This document shows, in pieces, positions 10,240 through 21,610 of a stretch of 64,000 bases of DNA. The notes under the pieces are model-generated. The model worked only from the letters and a program-made list of their open reading frames with translations. It was not told where the DNA came from and made no database searches. This DNA is from Thinopyrum elongatum (lineage: Eukaryota > Streptophyta > Magnoliopsida > Poales > Poaceae): the NCBI GenBank assembly GCA_011799875.1, contig CM022302.1, forward strand, positions 53,922,456 through 53,986,455. The letters are read 5' to 3'. The first letter of the stretch is position 1. The number at the start of each line of letters is the position of its first letter. A program made the translations under genes and the position numbers.

Positions 10240-11956
10240 TGAAGGAAATATGCCCTAGAGGCAATAATAAAGTTATTATTTATTTCCTTATTTCATGATA
10301 AATATTTATTATTCATGCTAGAATTGTATTAACCGGAAACATAATACATGTGTGAATACATAGACAAACAGAGTGTCACTAGTATGCCTCTACTTGACTA
10401 GCTCGTTGATCAAAGATGGTTATGTTTCCTAACCATAGACATGAGTTGTCATTTGATTAACGGGATTACATCATTAGGAGAATTATGTGATTGACTTGAC
10501 CCATTCCGTTAGCTTAGCACTTGATCGTTTAGTATGTTGCTATTGCTTTCTTCATGACTTATACATGTTCCTATGACTATGAGATTATGCAACTCCCGTT
10601 TACCGGAGGAACACTTTGTGTGCTACCAAACGTCACAACGTAACTGGGTGATTATAAAGGTGCTCTACAGGTGTCTCCGAAGGTACTTGTTGAGTTGGCG
10701 TATTTCGAGATTAGGATTTGTCACTCCGATTGTCGGAGAGGTATCTCTGGGCCCACTCGGTAATGCACATCACTATAAGCCTTGCAAGCATTGTAACTAA
10801 TGAGTTAGTTGCGGGATGATGTATTACGGAACGAGTAAAGAGACTTGCCGGTAACGAGATTGAACTAGGTATTGAGATACCGACGATCGAATCTCGGGCA
10901 AGTAACATACCGATGACAAATGGAACAACGTATGTTGTTATGCGGTTTGACCGATAAAGATCTTCGTAGAATATGTGGGAGCCAATATGAGCATCCAGGT
11001 TCCGCTATTGGTTATTGACCGGAGACGTGTCTCGGTCATGTCTACATAGTTCTCGAACCCGTAGGGTCCGCACGCTTAAAGTTCGGTGACGATCGGTATT
11101 ATGAGTTTTTGTGTTTTGATGTACCGAAGTTGTTCGGAGTCCCGGATGAGATCATGGACATGACGAGGAGTCTCGGAATGTCCGAGAGGTAAAGATTGAT
11201 ATATTGGAAGGCTATATTCGGACATCGGAAAGGTTCCGAGTGATTCGAGTATTTTTCGGAGTACCGGGGAATTACGGGAATTCACCGGGGGAAGTTATGG
11301 GCCTTATTGGGCCATACGGGAAAGAGAGGAGCAGGCCGCAGGGGCTGCTGTGCCCCTCCCCCTGCTGGTCCAAATTGGACAAGGGATTGGGGGGGCGCAA
11401 CACCCCTCTTTCCTTCTCCCTCTTCCCCTCTTGGTGGACTCCTACTAGGAGTAGGATTCCTAGTAGGAGTCCCCTACTTGGTGCGCCACCCATAGGGGGC
11501 CGGCCTCCTCCCCTCCATCCTTTATATACGTGGCCAGGGGGCACCCCATAGACACAACAATTGATCATTGATCTCTTAGCCGTGTGCGGTGCCCCCCTCC
11601 ACCATAATCCACCTCGATCATATCGTAGCGGTGCTTAGGCGAAGCCCTGCGTCGGTAGCATCATCATCACCGTCACCACGCCGTCGTGCTGACGAAACTC
11701 TCCTGTGAAGCTTTGCTGGGTCGGAGCTCGCGGGACGTCATCGAGTTGAACGTGTGCTGAACTCGGAGGTGCCGTGCGTTCGGTACTTGGATTGGTCGGA
11801 TCGTGAAGACGTACGACTACATCAACCGCGTTGTGCTAACGCTTCCGCTTTCGGTCTACGAGGGTACGTGGACACACTCTCCCCTCTCGTTGCTATGCAT
11901 CACCATGATCCTGTGTGTGCGTAGGAAATTTTTTGAAATTACTACATTCCCCAACA
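10240..11956 (+). repeat. 5' LTR of the first Angela-type element
   Basis: 1717 bp, starting TGAAGGAAATATGCCCTAGA and ending TTCCCCAACA. A TATA-like CTTTATATACG lies at about 11518-11528, with a C-rich start-site region after it. It is nearly identical to 17040-18768 but lacks the extra TTCCTTCCCCTC block present there. Confidence 0.95.
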
Positions 11957-11957
11957 G

Positions 11958-11970
11958 TGGCATCCGAGCC
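11958..11970 (+). other. Primer binding site (tRNA-Met type)
   Basis: TGGCATCCGAGCC begins two bases after the LTR. The copia consensus complementary to initiator tRNA-Met is TGGTATCAGAGCC, so two positions have changed. Confidence 0.8.
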
Positions 11971-13222
11971 AGGTTTTATGCTTAGATGTTATATGCACGA
12001 GTAGAACACAAGTGAGTTGTGGGCGATACAAGTCATACTGCTTACCAGCATGTCACACTTTGATTCGGCGGTATTGTTGGATGAAGCGGCCCGGACCGAC
12101 ATTACGCTTACGCTTACGCGAGACTGGTTTTACCGCCGTGCTTTGCACACAGGTGACTAGCGGGTGTCAGTTTCTCCAACTTTAGTTGAACCAAGTGTGG
12201 CTACGCCCGGTCCTTGTGAAGGTTAAAACAGCACTAACTTGACGAACTATCGTTGTGGTTTTGATGCGTAGGTAAGAACGGTTCTTGCTCAGCCCGTAGC
12301 AGCCACGTAAAACTTGCAACAACAAAGTAGAGGACGTCTAACTTATTTTTGCAGGGCATGTTGTGATGTGATATGGTCAAGACATGATGCTATATTTTAT
12401 TGTATTCGATGATCATGTTTTGTAACTGAGTTATCGGCAACTGGCAGGAGCCATATGGTTGTCGCTTTATTGTATGCAATGCAATCGCCCTGTAATTGCT
12501 TTACTTTATCACTAAGCGGTAGCGATAGTCGTAGAAGCAATAGTTGGCGAGACGACAACGATGCTACGATGGAGATCAAGGTGTCGCGCCAGTGACGATG
12601 GTGATCATGACGGTGCTTCGGAGATGGAGATCACAAGCACAAGATGATGATGGCCATATCATATCACTTATATTGATTGCATGTGATGTTTATCCTTTAT
12701 GCATCTTATTTTGCTTTGTTTGACGGTAGCATTATAAGATGATCTCTCACTAAATTTCAAGGTAAAAGTGTTCTCCCTGAGTATGCACCGTTGCCAAAGT
12801 TCATCGTGCCGAGACACCACGTGATGATCGGGTGTGATAAGCTCAACGTTCATCTACAACGGGTGCAAGCCAGTTTTGCACACGCAGAATACTCGGGTTA
12901 AACTTGACGAGCCTAGCATATGCAGATATGGCCTCGGAACACTGAGACCGAAAGGTCGAGTGTGAATCTTATAGTAGATATGATCAACATAGTGATGTTC
13001 ACCATTGAAAACTACTCCATTTCACGTGATGATCGGTTATGGTTTAGTTGATTTGGATCACGTGATCACTTAGATGATTAGAGAGATGTCTATCTAAGTG
13101 GGAGTTCTTGAGTAATATGATTAATTGAACTTAAATTTATCATGAACTTAGTCCTGGTAGTATTAGCATATCTATGTTGTAGATCAATAGCTCGCGTTTA
13201 GCTCCCCTGTTTTATTTTTGAT

Positions 13223-14019
13223 ATGTTCCTAGAGAAAACTAAGTTGAAAGAAGTTAGTGGCAATGATGCGGATTGGATCCGTGATCTGAGGATTATCCTC
13301 ATTGCTGCACAGAAGAATTATGTCCTTGATGCACCGCTAGGTGACCGACCGATTGCAGGAGCAAATGCAGACGTTATGAACATTTGGCAAGCTCGATATG
13401 ATGACTACTTGATAGTTCAATGTGCCATGCTTTACGGCTTAGAACCGGGACTTCAAAGACGTTTTGAACGCTACGGAGCATATGAGATGTTCCAAGAGTT
13501 GAAATTGGTATTTCATACTCATGCCCGTGTCGAGAGGTATGAGACCTCTGACAGTACTTTGCCTACAAGATGGAGGAGAATTGCTCAGCTAGTGAGCATG
13601 TGCTCAGAATGTCTGAGTACTACAATCACTTGAATCAGGTGGGAGTTAATCTTCCAGATAAGATAGTGATTGACAGAGTTCTCTAGTCACTATCACCAAG
13701 TTACTCGAATTTCGTGATGAACTATAATATGCAAGGGATAACGGAAACGATTCCCAAGCTCTTCGTGATGCTGAAATCGACGAAGGTAGAAATCAAGAAA
13801 AGCATCAAGTGTTGATGGTTGACAAGACCACTAGTTTCAAGAAAAAGGGCAAAGGGAAGAAGGGGAACTTCAAGAAGAATAGCAAGCAAGTTGCTGCTCA
13901 GGAGAAGAAACCCAAGTCTGGACCTAAGCCTGAGACTAAGTGCTTCTACTGCAAAGGGACTGGTCACTGGAAGCGGAACTGCCCCAAGTATTTGGCGGAT
14001 AAGAAGGATGGCAAAGTGA
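13223..14019 (+). pseudogene. gag: Gag of the first Angela-type element
   Basis: The frame from 13223 gives the BARE/Angela Gag core (DWIRDLRIILIAAQKNYVLD, then WQARYDDYLIVQCAMLYGLE and YEMFQELKLVF) and shifts frame around 13560, where LPTRWRRIAQ replaces the expected continuation. A later frame (from 13809) contains the zinc knuckle CFYCKGTGHWKRNCP (13941-13985), an intact CCHC pattern, preceded by a Lys-rich stretch. A stop and a short gap separate the two parts (13633-13800). The nucleocapsid motif therefore survives, but no continuous Gag does. Confidence 0.88.
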
Positions 14020-14029
14020 ACAAAGGTAT

Positions 14030-17020
14030 ATTTGATATACATGTTATTGATGTGTACTTTACTAGTGTTTATGGCAACCCCTCAATATTTGATACTGGTT
14101 CAGTTGCTAAGAGTAGTAACTCGAAACGGGAGTTGCAAAATAAACAGAGACTAGTTAAGGGCGAGGTGATGATGTATGTTGGAAGTGGTTCCAAGATCGA
14201 TAAGATCACCATCACACACTCCCTTTACCTTCGGGATTAATGTTGAACCTAAATGTTATTTGGTGTTTGCGTTGAGCATGAATATGATTGGATCATGTTT
14301 ATTGCAATACGGTTATTCATTTAAATCAAAGAATAATTATTATACTATTTACATGAATAAAACCTCTACGGTCATACACTCAATATAAGCGGTTTATTGA
14401 ATCTCGATCGTAGTGATACACATATTCATAATATTGAAGCCAAAAGATGCAGAGTTGATAATGATAGTGCAACTTATTTGTGGCACTGCCGTTTAGGTCA
14501 TATTGGTGTAAAGCGCATGAAGAAACTCCATTCCGATGGACTTTTGGAATCACTTGTTTATGAATCACTTGGTACTTGCGAACCATGCCTCATGGGCAAG
14601 ATGACTAAAACGCCGTTCTCCGGAACTATGCAGCGAGCAACAGATTTGTTGGAGATCATACATACTGATGTATGTGGTCCAATGAATGTTGAGGCTCACG
14701 GCGGGTATCGTTATTTTCTCACCTTCACAGATGATTTGAGCAGATATGGGTATATCTACTTGATGAAACATAAGTCTGAAACATTTGAAAAGTTCAAAGA
14801 ATTTCAGAGTGAAGTGGAAAATCATCGTAACAAGAAAATAAAGTTTGTACGATCTGATCGTGGAGGAGAATATTTGAGTTACGAGTTTGGTCTTCATTTG
14901 AAACAATGCGGAATAGTTTCGCAACTCACGCCACCTGGAACACCACAGCGTAATGGTGTGTCCGAACATCATAACCGTACTTTATTAGATATGGTGCAAT
15001 CTATGATGTCTCTTACCGATTTACCACTATCGTTTTGGGGTTATGCATTAGAGACAGCTGCATTCACGTTAAATAGGGCACCATCTAAAATCCGTTGAGA
15101 CGATGCCTTATGAACTGTGGTTTAGCAAGAAACCAAAGTTGTCGTTTCTTAAAATTTGGGGCTGCGATGCTTATGTGAAAAAGCTTCAACCTGATAAGCT
15201 CGAACCCAAATCAGAGAAATGTATCTTCATAGGATACCCAAAGGAGACTGTTGGGTACACCTTCTATCACAGATCCGAAGGCAAGACATTCGTTGCTAAG
15301 AATGGATCCTTTCTAGAGAAGGAGTTTCTCTCGAAGGAAGTGAGTGGGAGGAAAGTAGAACTTGATGAGGTAACTGTACCTGCTCCCTTATTGGAAAGTA
15401 GTTCATCACAGAAATCTGTTCCTGTGACTCCTACACCAATTAGTGAGGAAGCTAATGATGATGATCATGTAACTTCAGATCAAGTTACTACCGAACCTCG
15501 TAGGTCAACCAGAGTAAGATCCGCACCAGAGTGGTACGGTAATCCTGTTCTGGAGGTCATGTTACTTGGCCATGACAAACCTACGAACTATGAGGAAGTG
15601 ATGATGAGCCCAGATTCCGCGAAATGGCTTGAGGCCATGAAATCTGAGATGGGATCCATGTATGAGAACAAAGTGTGGACTTTGGTTGACTTGCCCGATG
15701 ATCGGCAAGCCATAGAAAATAAATGGATTTTCAAGAGGAAGACGGACGCTGATAGTAGTGTTACTATCTACAAAGCTAGACTTGTCGAAAAAGGTTGTTG
15801 ACAAAGTTCAAGGAGTTGACTACGATGAGACTTTCTCACCCGTAGTGATGCTTAAGTCCGTCCGAATCATGTTAGCAATTGCCGCATTTTATGATTATGA
15901 AATTTGGCAAATGGATGTAAAGACTGCATTCCTGAATGGATTTCTGGAAGAAGAGTTGTATATGATGCAACCTGAAGGATCCTAACAAAGTGTGCAAGCT
16001 CCAGCGATCCATCTATGGACTGGTGCAAGCATCTCGGAGTTGGAATATACGCTTTGATGAGTTGATCAAAGCATATAGTTTTATACAGACTTGCGGTGAA
16101 GCCTGTATTTACAAGAAAGTGAGTGGGAGCACTACAGCATTTCTGATAAGTATATGTGAATGACATATTGTTGATCGGAAATAATGTAGAATTTTCTGGA
16201 AAACATAAAGGAGTATTTGAAATGAGTTTTTCAAAGAAAGACCTCGGTGAAGCTGCTTACATATTGAGCATCAAGATCTATAGAGATAGATCAAGACGCT
16301 TGATAAGATTTTTCAATGAGTACATACCTTGACAAAGATTTTGAAGTAGTTCAAAATGGAACAGTCAAAGAAGGAGTTCTTGCCTGTGTTTTAAGGTGTG
16401 AAGTTGAGTGAAGACTCAAAACCCGACCAGGGTAGAAAATAGGAAGAGAATGAAAAGTCATTCCCTATGCCTCAGTCATAGGTTCTATAAAGTATGCTAT
16501 GCTGTGTAATAGATCTATTGTATACCCTACATTGAGTTTGGCAAGGGAGTACAATAGTGATCTAGGAGTAGATCACTGGACAGCGGTCAAAATTATCCTT
16601 AGTGGAATAAGGATATGTTTCTCGATTATGGACGTGCCAAAAGGTTCGTCGTAAAGGGTCACGTCGATACAAGTTTTGACACTGATCCAGATGACTCTAA
16701 GTCTCAATCTGGATACATATTGAAAGTGGGAGCAATTAGCTAGAGTAGCTCCGTGCGGAGCATTGTTGACATAGAAATTTGCAAAATACATACGGATCTG
16801 AATTTCACAGACCCATTGACTAAACTTCTCTCACAAGCAAATCATGATCACACCTTAGTACTCTTTGGGTGTTAATCACATGGTGATGTGAACTAGATTA
16901 TTGACTCTAGTAAACCCTTTGGGTGTTGGTCACATGACAATGTGAACTATGGTTATTAATCACATGGTGATGTGAACTGTTGGTGTTAAATTACATGGCG
17001 ATGTGAACTGGATTATTGAC
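14030..17020 (+). pseudogene. pol: Pol (protease, integrase, RT, RNase H) of the first Angela-type element
   Basis: The protease motif FDTGS is seen at about 14087. Integrase (14397-15098) keeps its HHCC zinc pattern (HCRLGHIGVKRMKKLH, then CEPCLMGK) and the acidic core (IHTDVCGP, FVRSDRGGEYLS, NGVSEHHNRTLLDM). A frame change at 15098 leads to the RT linker and N-terminus (15103-15801). Another change near 15790 gives VDYDETFSPVVM and MDVKTAFLNG, ending at 15985 with a deletion. The segment normally holding the Y-x-D-D box reads through stops near 16150 and lacks it. The rest to about 16800 is relic RNase H with many stops. RT cannot be made. Confidence 0.88.
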
Positions 17021-17027
17021 TCTAGTG
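16861..17027 (+). repeat. Hairpin-bearing tandem repeats before the polypurine tract
   Basis: Four degenerate units each carry a small inverted repeat of the form TCACAT-N4-ATGTGA (arms at 16876, 16930, 16960 and about 16991), separated by TATTGACTCTAGT-type linkers. The first two are 54 bp apart; later spacings are shortened. The same array occurs at 49729-49943 in the second Angela element. Confidence 0.85.
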
Positions 17028-17028
17028 C

Positions 17029-17038
17029 AAGTGGGAGA
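17029..17038 (+). other. Polypurine tract
   Basis: AAGTGGGAGA ends two bases before the 3' LTR start at 17040. It is the usual plus-strand primer position and sequence for Angela/BARE elements. Confidence 0.8.
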
Positions 17039-17039
17039 C

Positions 17040-18768
17040 TGAAGGAAATATGCCCTAGAGGCAATAATAAAGTTATTATTTATTTCCTTATTTCATGATA
17101 AATGTTTATTATTCATGCTAGAATTGTATTAACCGAAAACATAATACATGTGTGAATACATAGACAAACAGAGTGTCACTAGTATGCCTCTACTTGACTA
17201 ACTCGTTGATCAAAGATGGTTATGTTTCCTAACCATAGACATGAGTTGTCATTTTATTAACGGGATTACATCATTAGGAGAATTATGTGATTGACTTGAC
17301 CCATTCCGTTAGCTTAGCACTTGATCGTTTAGTATGTTGCTATTGCTTTCTTCATGACTTATACATGTTCCTATGACTATGAGATTATGCAACTCCCGTT
17401 TACCGGAGGAACACTTTGTGTGCTACCAAACATCACAACGTAACTGGGTGATTATAAAGGTGCTCTACAGGTGTCTCCGAAGGTACTTGTTGAGTTGGCG
17501 TATTTTGAGATTAGGATTTGTCATTCCGATTGTCGGAGAGGTATCTCTGGGCCCACTCGGTAATGCACATCACTATAAGCCTTGCAAGCATTGTAACTAA
17601 TGAGTTAGTTGCGGGATGATGTATTACGGAACGAGTAAAGAGACTTGCCGGTAACGAGATTGAACTAGGTATTGAGATACCGACGATCGAATCTCGGGCA
17701 AGTAACATACCGATGACAAAGGGAACAACGTATGTTGTTATGCGGTTTGACCGATAAAGATCTTCGTAGAATATGTGGGAGCCAATATGAGCATCCAGGT
17801 TCCGCTATTGGTTATTGACCGGAGACGTGTCTCGGTCATGTCTACATAGTTCTCGAACCCGTAGGGTCCGCACGCTTAAAGTTCGGTGACGATCGGTATT
17901 ATGAGTTTTTGTGTTTTGATTTACCGAAGTTGTTCGGAGTCCCGGATAAGATCATGGACATGACGAGGAGTCTCGGAATGTTCGAGGCGTAAAGATCGAT
18001 ATATTGGAAGGCTATATTCGGACGTCGGAAAGGTTCCGAGTGATTCGGGTATTTTTCGGAGTACCGGGGAATTACGGGAATTCACCGGGGGAAGTTATGG
18101 GCCTTATTGGGCCATACGGGAAAGAGAGGAGCAGGCCGCAGGGGCTGCTGCGCCCCTCCCCTTGCTGGTCTGAATTGGACAAGGGATTGGGGGGGCGCAA
18201 CACCCCTCTTTCCTTCTCCCTCTTCCCCTCTTCCTTCCCCTCTTGTTGGACTCCTACTAGGAGTAGGATTCCTAGTAGGAGTCCCCTACTTGGTGCGCCA
18301 CCCATAGGGGGCCGGCCTCCTCCCCTCCATCCTTTATATACGTGGCCAGGGGGCACCCCATAGACACAACAATTGATCATTGATCTCTTAGCCGTGTGCG
18401 GTGCCCCCCTCCACCATAATCCACCTCGATCATATCGTAGCGGTGCTTAGGCGAAGCCCTGCGTCGGTAGCATCATCATCACCGTCACCACGCCGTCGTG
18501 CTGACGAAACTCTCCTGTGAAGCTTTGCTGGATCGGAGCTCGCGGGACGTCATCGAGTTGAACGTGTGCTGAACTCGGAGGTGCCGTGCGTTCGGTACTT
18601 GGATCGGTCGGATCGTGAAGACGTACGACTACATCAACCGCGTTGTGCTAACACTTCCGCTTTCGGTCTACGAGGGTACGTGGACACACTCTCCCCTCTC
18701 GTTGCTATGCATCACCATGATCCTGTGTGTGCGTAGGAAATTTTTTGAAATTACTACGTTCCCCAACA
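17040..18768 (+). repeat. 3' LTR of the first Angela-type element
   Basis: 1729 bp with the same ends as the 5' LTR. It is longer by 12 bp because of one duplicated TTCCTTCCCCTC-type block near 18228-18243. Confidence 0.95.
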
Positions 18769-18773
18769 AATAG

Positions 18774-21209
18774 GATAGTCCAATCACTGACGGACGGGCC
18801 CCACTCGCTAACTAACTACCTGTTTAATTAATCACTGTTTTAATTAACCTAATGGTCACTGACACCTGGGGCCCACCCCTAACCAAACTCAATTTAATTA
18901 TATTAAAATGTTTTAGCCCATGTGACACTGACAGGAGGGGCCAGCCACTATTCCAGTGGATAAGGCTGACCTAGTCAGCCTGCTGACTGGGCAGCTGGCC
19001 CACCAGTCAGCCTCTGCTGACTAGGCAGTTGACCCAGTCAACTGGGCCCACTGGTCAGCCTCTCTGCTGGTCAGCTGGGTACAGTTCTGGGTACCCTTAG
19101 CATTTACTGTTTTTGATAATTCGAATTAAACTAATTTCAGGATTTTCAGAATATTGTTAAAACTTTGAAAAATCATAGCAAATAAAGCGTAACTCGGATG
19201 AAAATAATTTATATATGAAAAATAATCAGAAAAATCTAACATATCCGATTATGTCATCTACATGCATGTTAGAATCCTCTAAGTAGGAAAACCTGTAACT
19301 TTTTGCCTATTTCTGATAGATGAATAGTGCCTGACTACGGTAAATAATTCCAAGTTAATTCCTAAATTAACTAAAAATTGCTTAGAGATGTGTTAGGTCA
19401 CCCCTAGCACAGCATATTGCCATGCCATACATCTGTGTGCTTTTGTTTGCCTGTTATTTATTTGTTTCTTCCCCCTCTTTCTTCTTCGGTAGACCCTGCG
19501 ACTGCTGCCGATGCCCCTGTGATCGACTACGTCACCGACGACCCTTCTTCCTTCTCAACAAAGCTTCCAGGCAAGCAAAACCCCCTTGATCATTCCTATA
19601 TTGCCTATTCTTTCCCTCCCATGCTTGCATTAGAATTTGCTACTGTTGTCCGAAAGCTCCTATTCTGATGCATAGCCTGTTTTTGTAACTGCTGTTGATA
19701 CCTTTCCTGCTATCCTAAATGCTTAGTATAGGTTGGATACTGATCCATCAGTGGCCCCGCACCCTTGTCCGTGTTGCCATGCTTCGCTTCCGGATGTTTC
19801 AATCAGCGTGATCGATGTGCAGAGACCGACACATCACCGCACACCCCCTAAGTTGTACGGCTCTGCAGAGGTACTATCGAGTGACGAGGGTGATACCTCC
19901 TACCTCACTCCTGATGATATCTCTGTAGCGTAGCTAGTCGGTTGTGGGTTAACGAGGGCGATTCCTCTTTCACCACCTCTAATGATGCCTCTGTCGTGCA
20001 GCTCCTCAAGTGTGAACGCATCGAGGGTGATTCCTCCAAGTTCACCTTGATGGTTACATCGAGTGGGAATCCATCGAGGGTGATTCCTCGGATCTCCCAT
20101 TGATGTTTCGGACACACTGTTACCTTTAACTGTTGCCCCTTGTTAACTGTTACTGCGGGACTGAAGGGACAGGCGGTACCACCCCGGTAGAGGTGGACCT
20201 GAGTTCCCGACAGTCTCTTGATAAGTCGGGTCGACCCCGAGTGGTACCCGTGAGAGGTGTGAAGTCGGGTTGATCATGAGGGTACCCGCGAGACAATTAC
20301 GCGGCACGGCCGGGCAGGCAGAGATCGCCCCAGGAGAGGGATGGGCCTGGCCCTTGCCGTAAGTCCGCGAGACGGGGCAACAGGAGCACTAATCATCACC
20401 GCGAGCTCCCAACACATTAACGGGTTTGGATATCTGATCTGAGTAGGTCTCTGGCCTTTGCGCACTAACCACCACGCGGGATAGCACTCGGTGTCGTACG
20501 ATTATCCCGAAAGCTCTGTCAGACGTACAGTGCAGCATTGCGGCACGGCTGGGCCGGCGCCATCCAAGACAGAGGTGGTGCTTGGGTTCGCCCTGCACGC
20601 AACGATCCGGAGTGCAAAGGGCGATGGGCCCAAGACCCCTGAGCACTTAGGATGTAGACCGGCGGGGACCTCTCTGCGGAGCCTAGGTAGGACTACGGCG
20701 TGTCGATCAGCCGAAGCCGGGCATGACTAGGAAAAGTGTGTCCGGCCGGAGTTGATCGAGCGTGTTGGGTAAGTTGGTGCACCCCTGCAGGGAAGTTATC
20801 TATTCGAATAGCCATATCCATGGTAACATGACTCTCGGAGTTGTATCCCGATCTACTACAACTTGAACTGGATACTTGTGATACTTAATTAATATGTTAG
20901 CTCCGGGATCGCTTTCTCGTAGGGAGTCGAGGAAGGATCTCTGGGCATTGCTACTATTACTTATCACTTTATGTTATATTACTAATCTGCACTCTTCTAA
21001 TACTGCAAGATGCGACAAGATGCTAGTCTTCGATAGGCTAGGCCTTCCCTTCTGTTCTGGCATTTCTGCAGTTTAGTTCACAGATACAGCCCCTTCCCTT
21101 TGATACCGATGCATACTTAGTATAGATCTGATGTAAGTCTTGCGAGTACTTTGGATGAGTACTCACGGTTGTTTTGCTACCTCTTTTTCCCCATACCCGA
21201 TTGCTGCGA
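18774..21209. other. Right part of the solo LTR, no supported gene
   Basis: Non-coding DNA continuing the solo LTR after the nested Angela. From 18950 to 19085 the words GTCAGCC, TGACTGGG, GTTGACC and GTCAACTGG repeat densely. From 19876 to 20110 there are degenerate repeats around GAGGGTGATTCCTC. I see no domain-bearing frame. Confidence 0.5.
19876..20110 (+). repeat. Degenerate minisatellite (GAGGGTGATTCCTC units)
   Basis: The core GAGGGTGATTCCTC or close variants occurs at about 19888, 19961, 20023 and 20077. The first unit pairs are followed by TGATGATATCTCTGT-like sequence. Spacing is about 55-75 bp. The repeat lies in the solo LTR. Confidence 0.6.
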
Positions 21210-21305
21210 TCAGATGACGAAGCCCCGGAGCCAGATGATCCCGTCGACAACTACTACTACCCCGACGGAGCCTACTACTACGTGGAGACAGACGACCAGG
21301 AGTAG
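21210..21305 (+). other. Short acidic, tyrosine-rich reading frame in the solo LTR
   Basis: Thirty-one codons then TAG read SDDEAPEPDDPVDNYYYPDG followed by a second YYY and an acidic tail ending DDQE. No nearby ATG is in frame. The block could be the last exon of a spliced transcript, since GCGATCAG precedes it. The strong amino-acid bias suggests a once-coding frame, but I do not recognise it. Confidence 0.35.
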
Positions 21306-21610
21306 TTTAGGAGGCTCGCAGGCAGGAGGCATGCGCCTTTTTGACCTAGATGTCGTTGTTTTGCTCAGCCTTTTAAGGCAAATTTGTCTAATTATGTCTG
21401 TAATCAGATACTGATGCTTCCGCTGACTCTTGTGTAACTCGAGCTTATGTATTCGAGCCCTCGAGGCCCCTGGTTTGTAATATAAAGCTTGTATTATTTT
21501 ATTTTGTCTCTAGAGTTGTGTTGTGACATCTTCCCGTGAGTCACTTGGCTTGATCGTGCGCATTTACGTGTATGATTAGTGCACAGTCGAGTCGGGGGCG
21601 CCACAAAGAG

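Larger units (their letters stand above)
10240..18768 (+). mobile_element. Angela/WIS/BARE-type Ty1/copia retrotransposon (complete, decayed)
   Basis: Both LTRs are present (10240-11956 and 17040-18768), followed and preceded respectively by a tRNA-Met-type primer site and a purine tract. It is flanked by AACAG (10235-10239) and AATAG (18769-18773), a 5-bp duplication with one later change. Gag, protease, integrase and RT are in copia order but interrupted by frameshifts and stops, with RT and RNase H worst affected. The LTRs differ at roughly 25 positions plus one 12-bp insertion by eye, about 1.5%. At a commonly used grass LTR rate this means an insertion about half a million years ago. It is inserted in the long solo LTR. 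Confidence 0.95.
8809..21605 (+). mobile_element. Solo LTR (probable) of a very long-LTR, LARD-like retrotransposon, split by an Angela copia
   Basis: The unit starts TGTAACACCCCC at 8809, ends GGGGGCGCCACA at 21605, and is flanked by AAGAG at 8804-8808 and 21606-21610. Removing the nested Angela (10240-18768) and its duplication leaves about 4.26 kb with no polyprotein, no internal primer site and no internal LTR copy. The simplest reading is a solo LTR. LTRs of this length are known for the Sukkula LARD family of Triticeae, but I cannot confirm the family from sequence alone. The left part (9300-10230) is GC-rich and promoter-like. The right part has minisatellite-like repeats and a small acidic reading frame near 21210. 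The alternative is an unusual non-LTR unit with TG...CA ends. Confidence 0.65.

Noticed and set aside
9280..10240. Several 60-128 codon frames in the GC-rich block of the long LTR
   Set aside because: Compositional: overlapping frames on both strands, low-complexity Pro/Arg/Ala/Ser peptides, no domain.
16861..17027. Tandem hairpin array considered as a CRISPR-like array
   Set aside because: It lies in a plant retrotransposon next to the polypurine tract, spacers are not unique, and no cas genes are expected or present.
19900..20730. Short frames in the right part of the solo LTR
   Set aside because: They overlap on opposite strands and follow the minisatellite; no recognisable protein.
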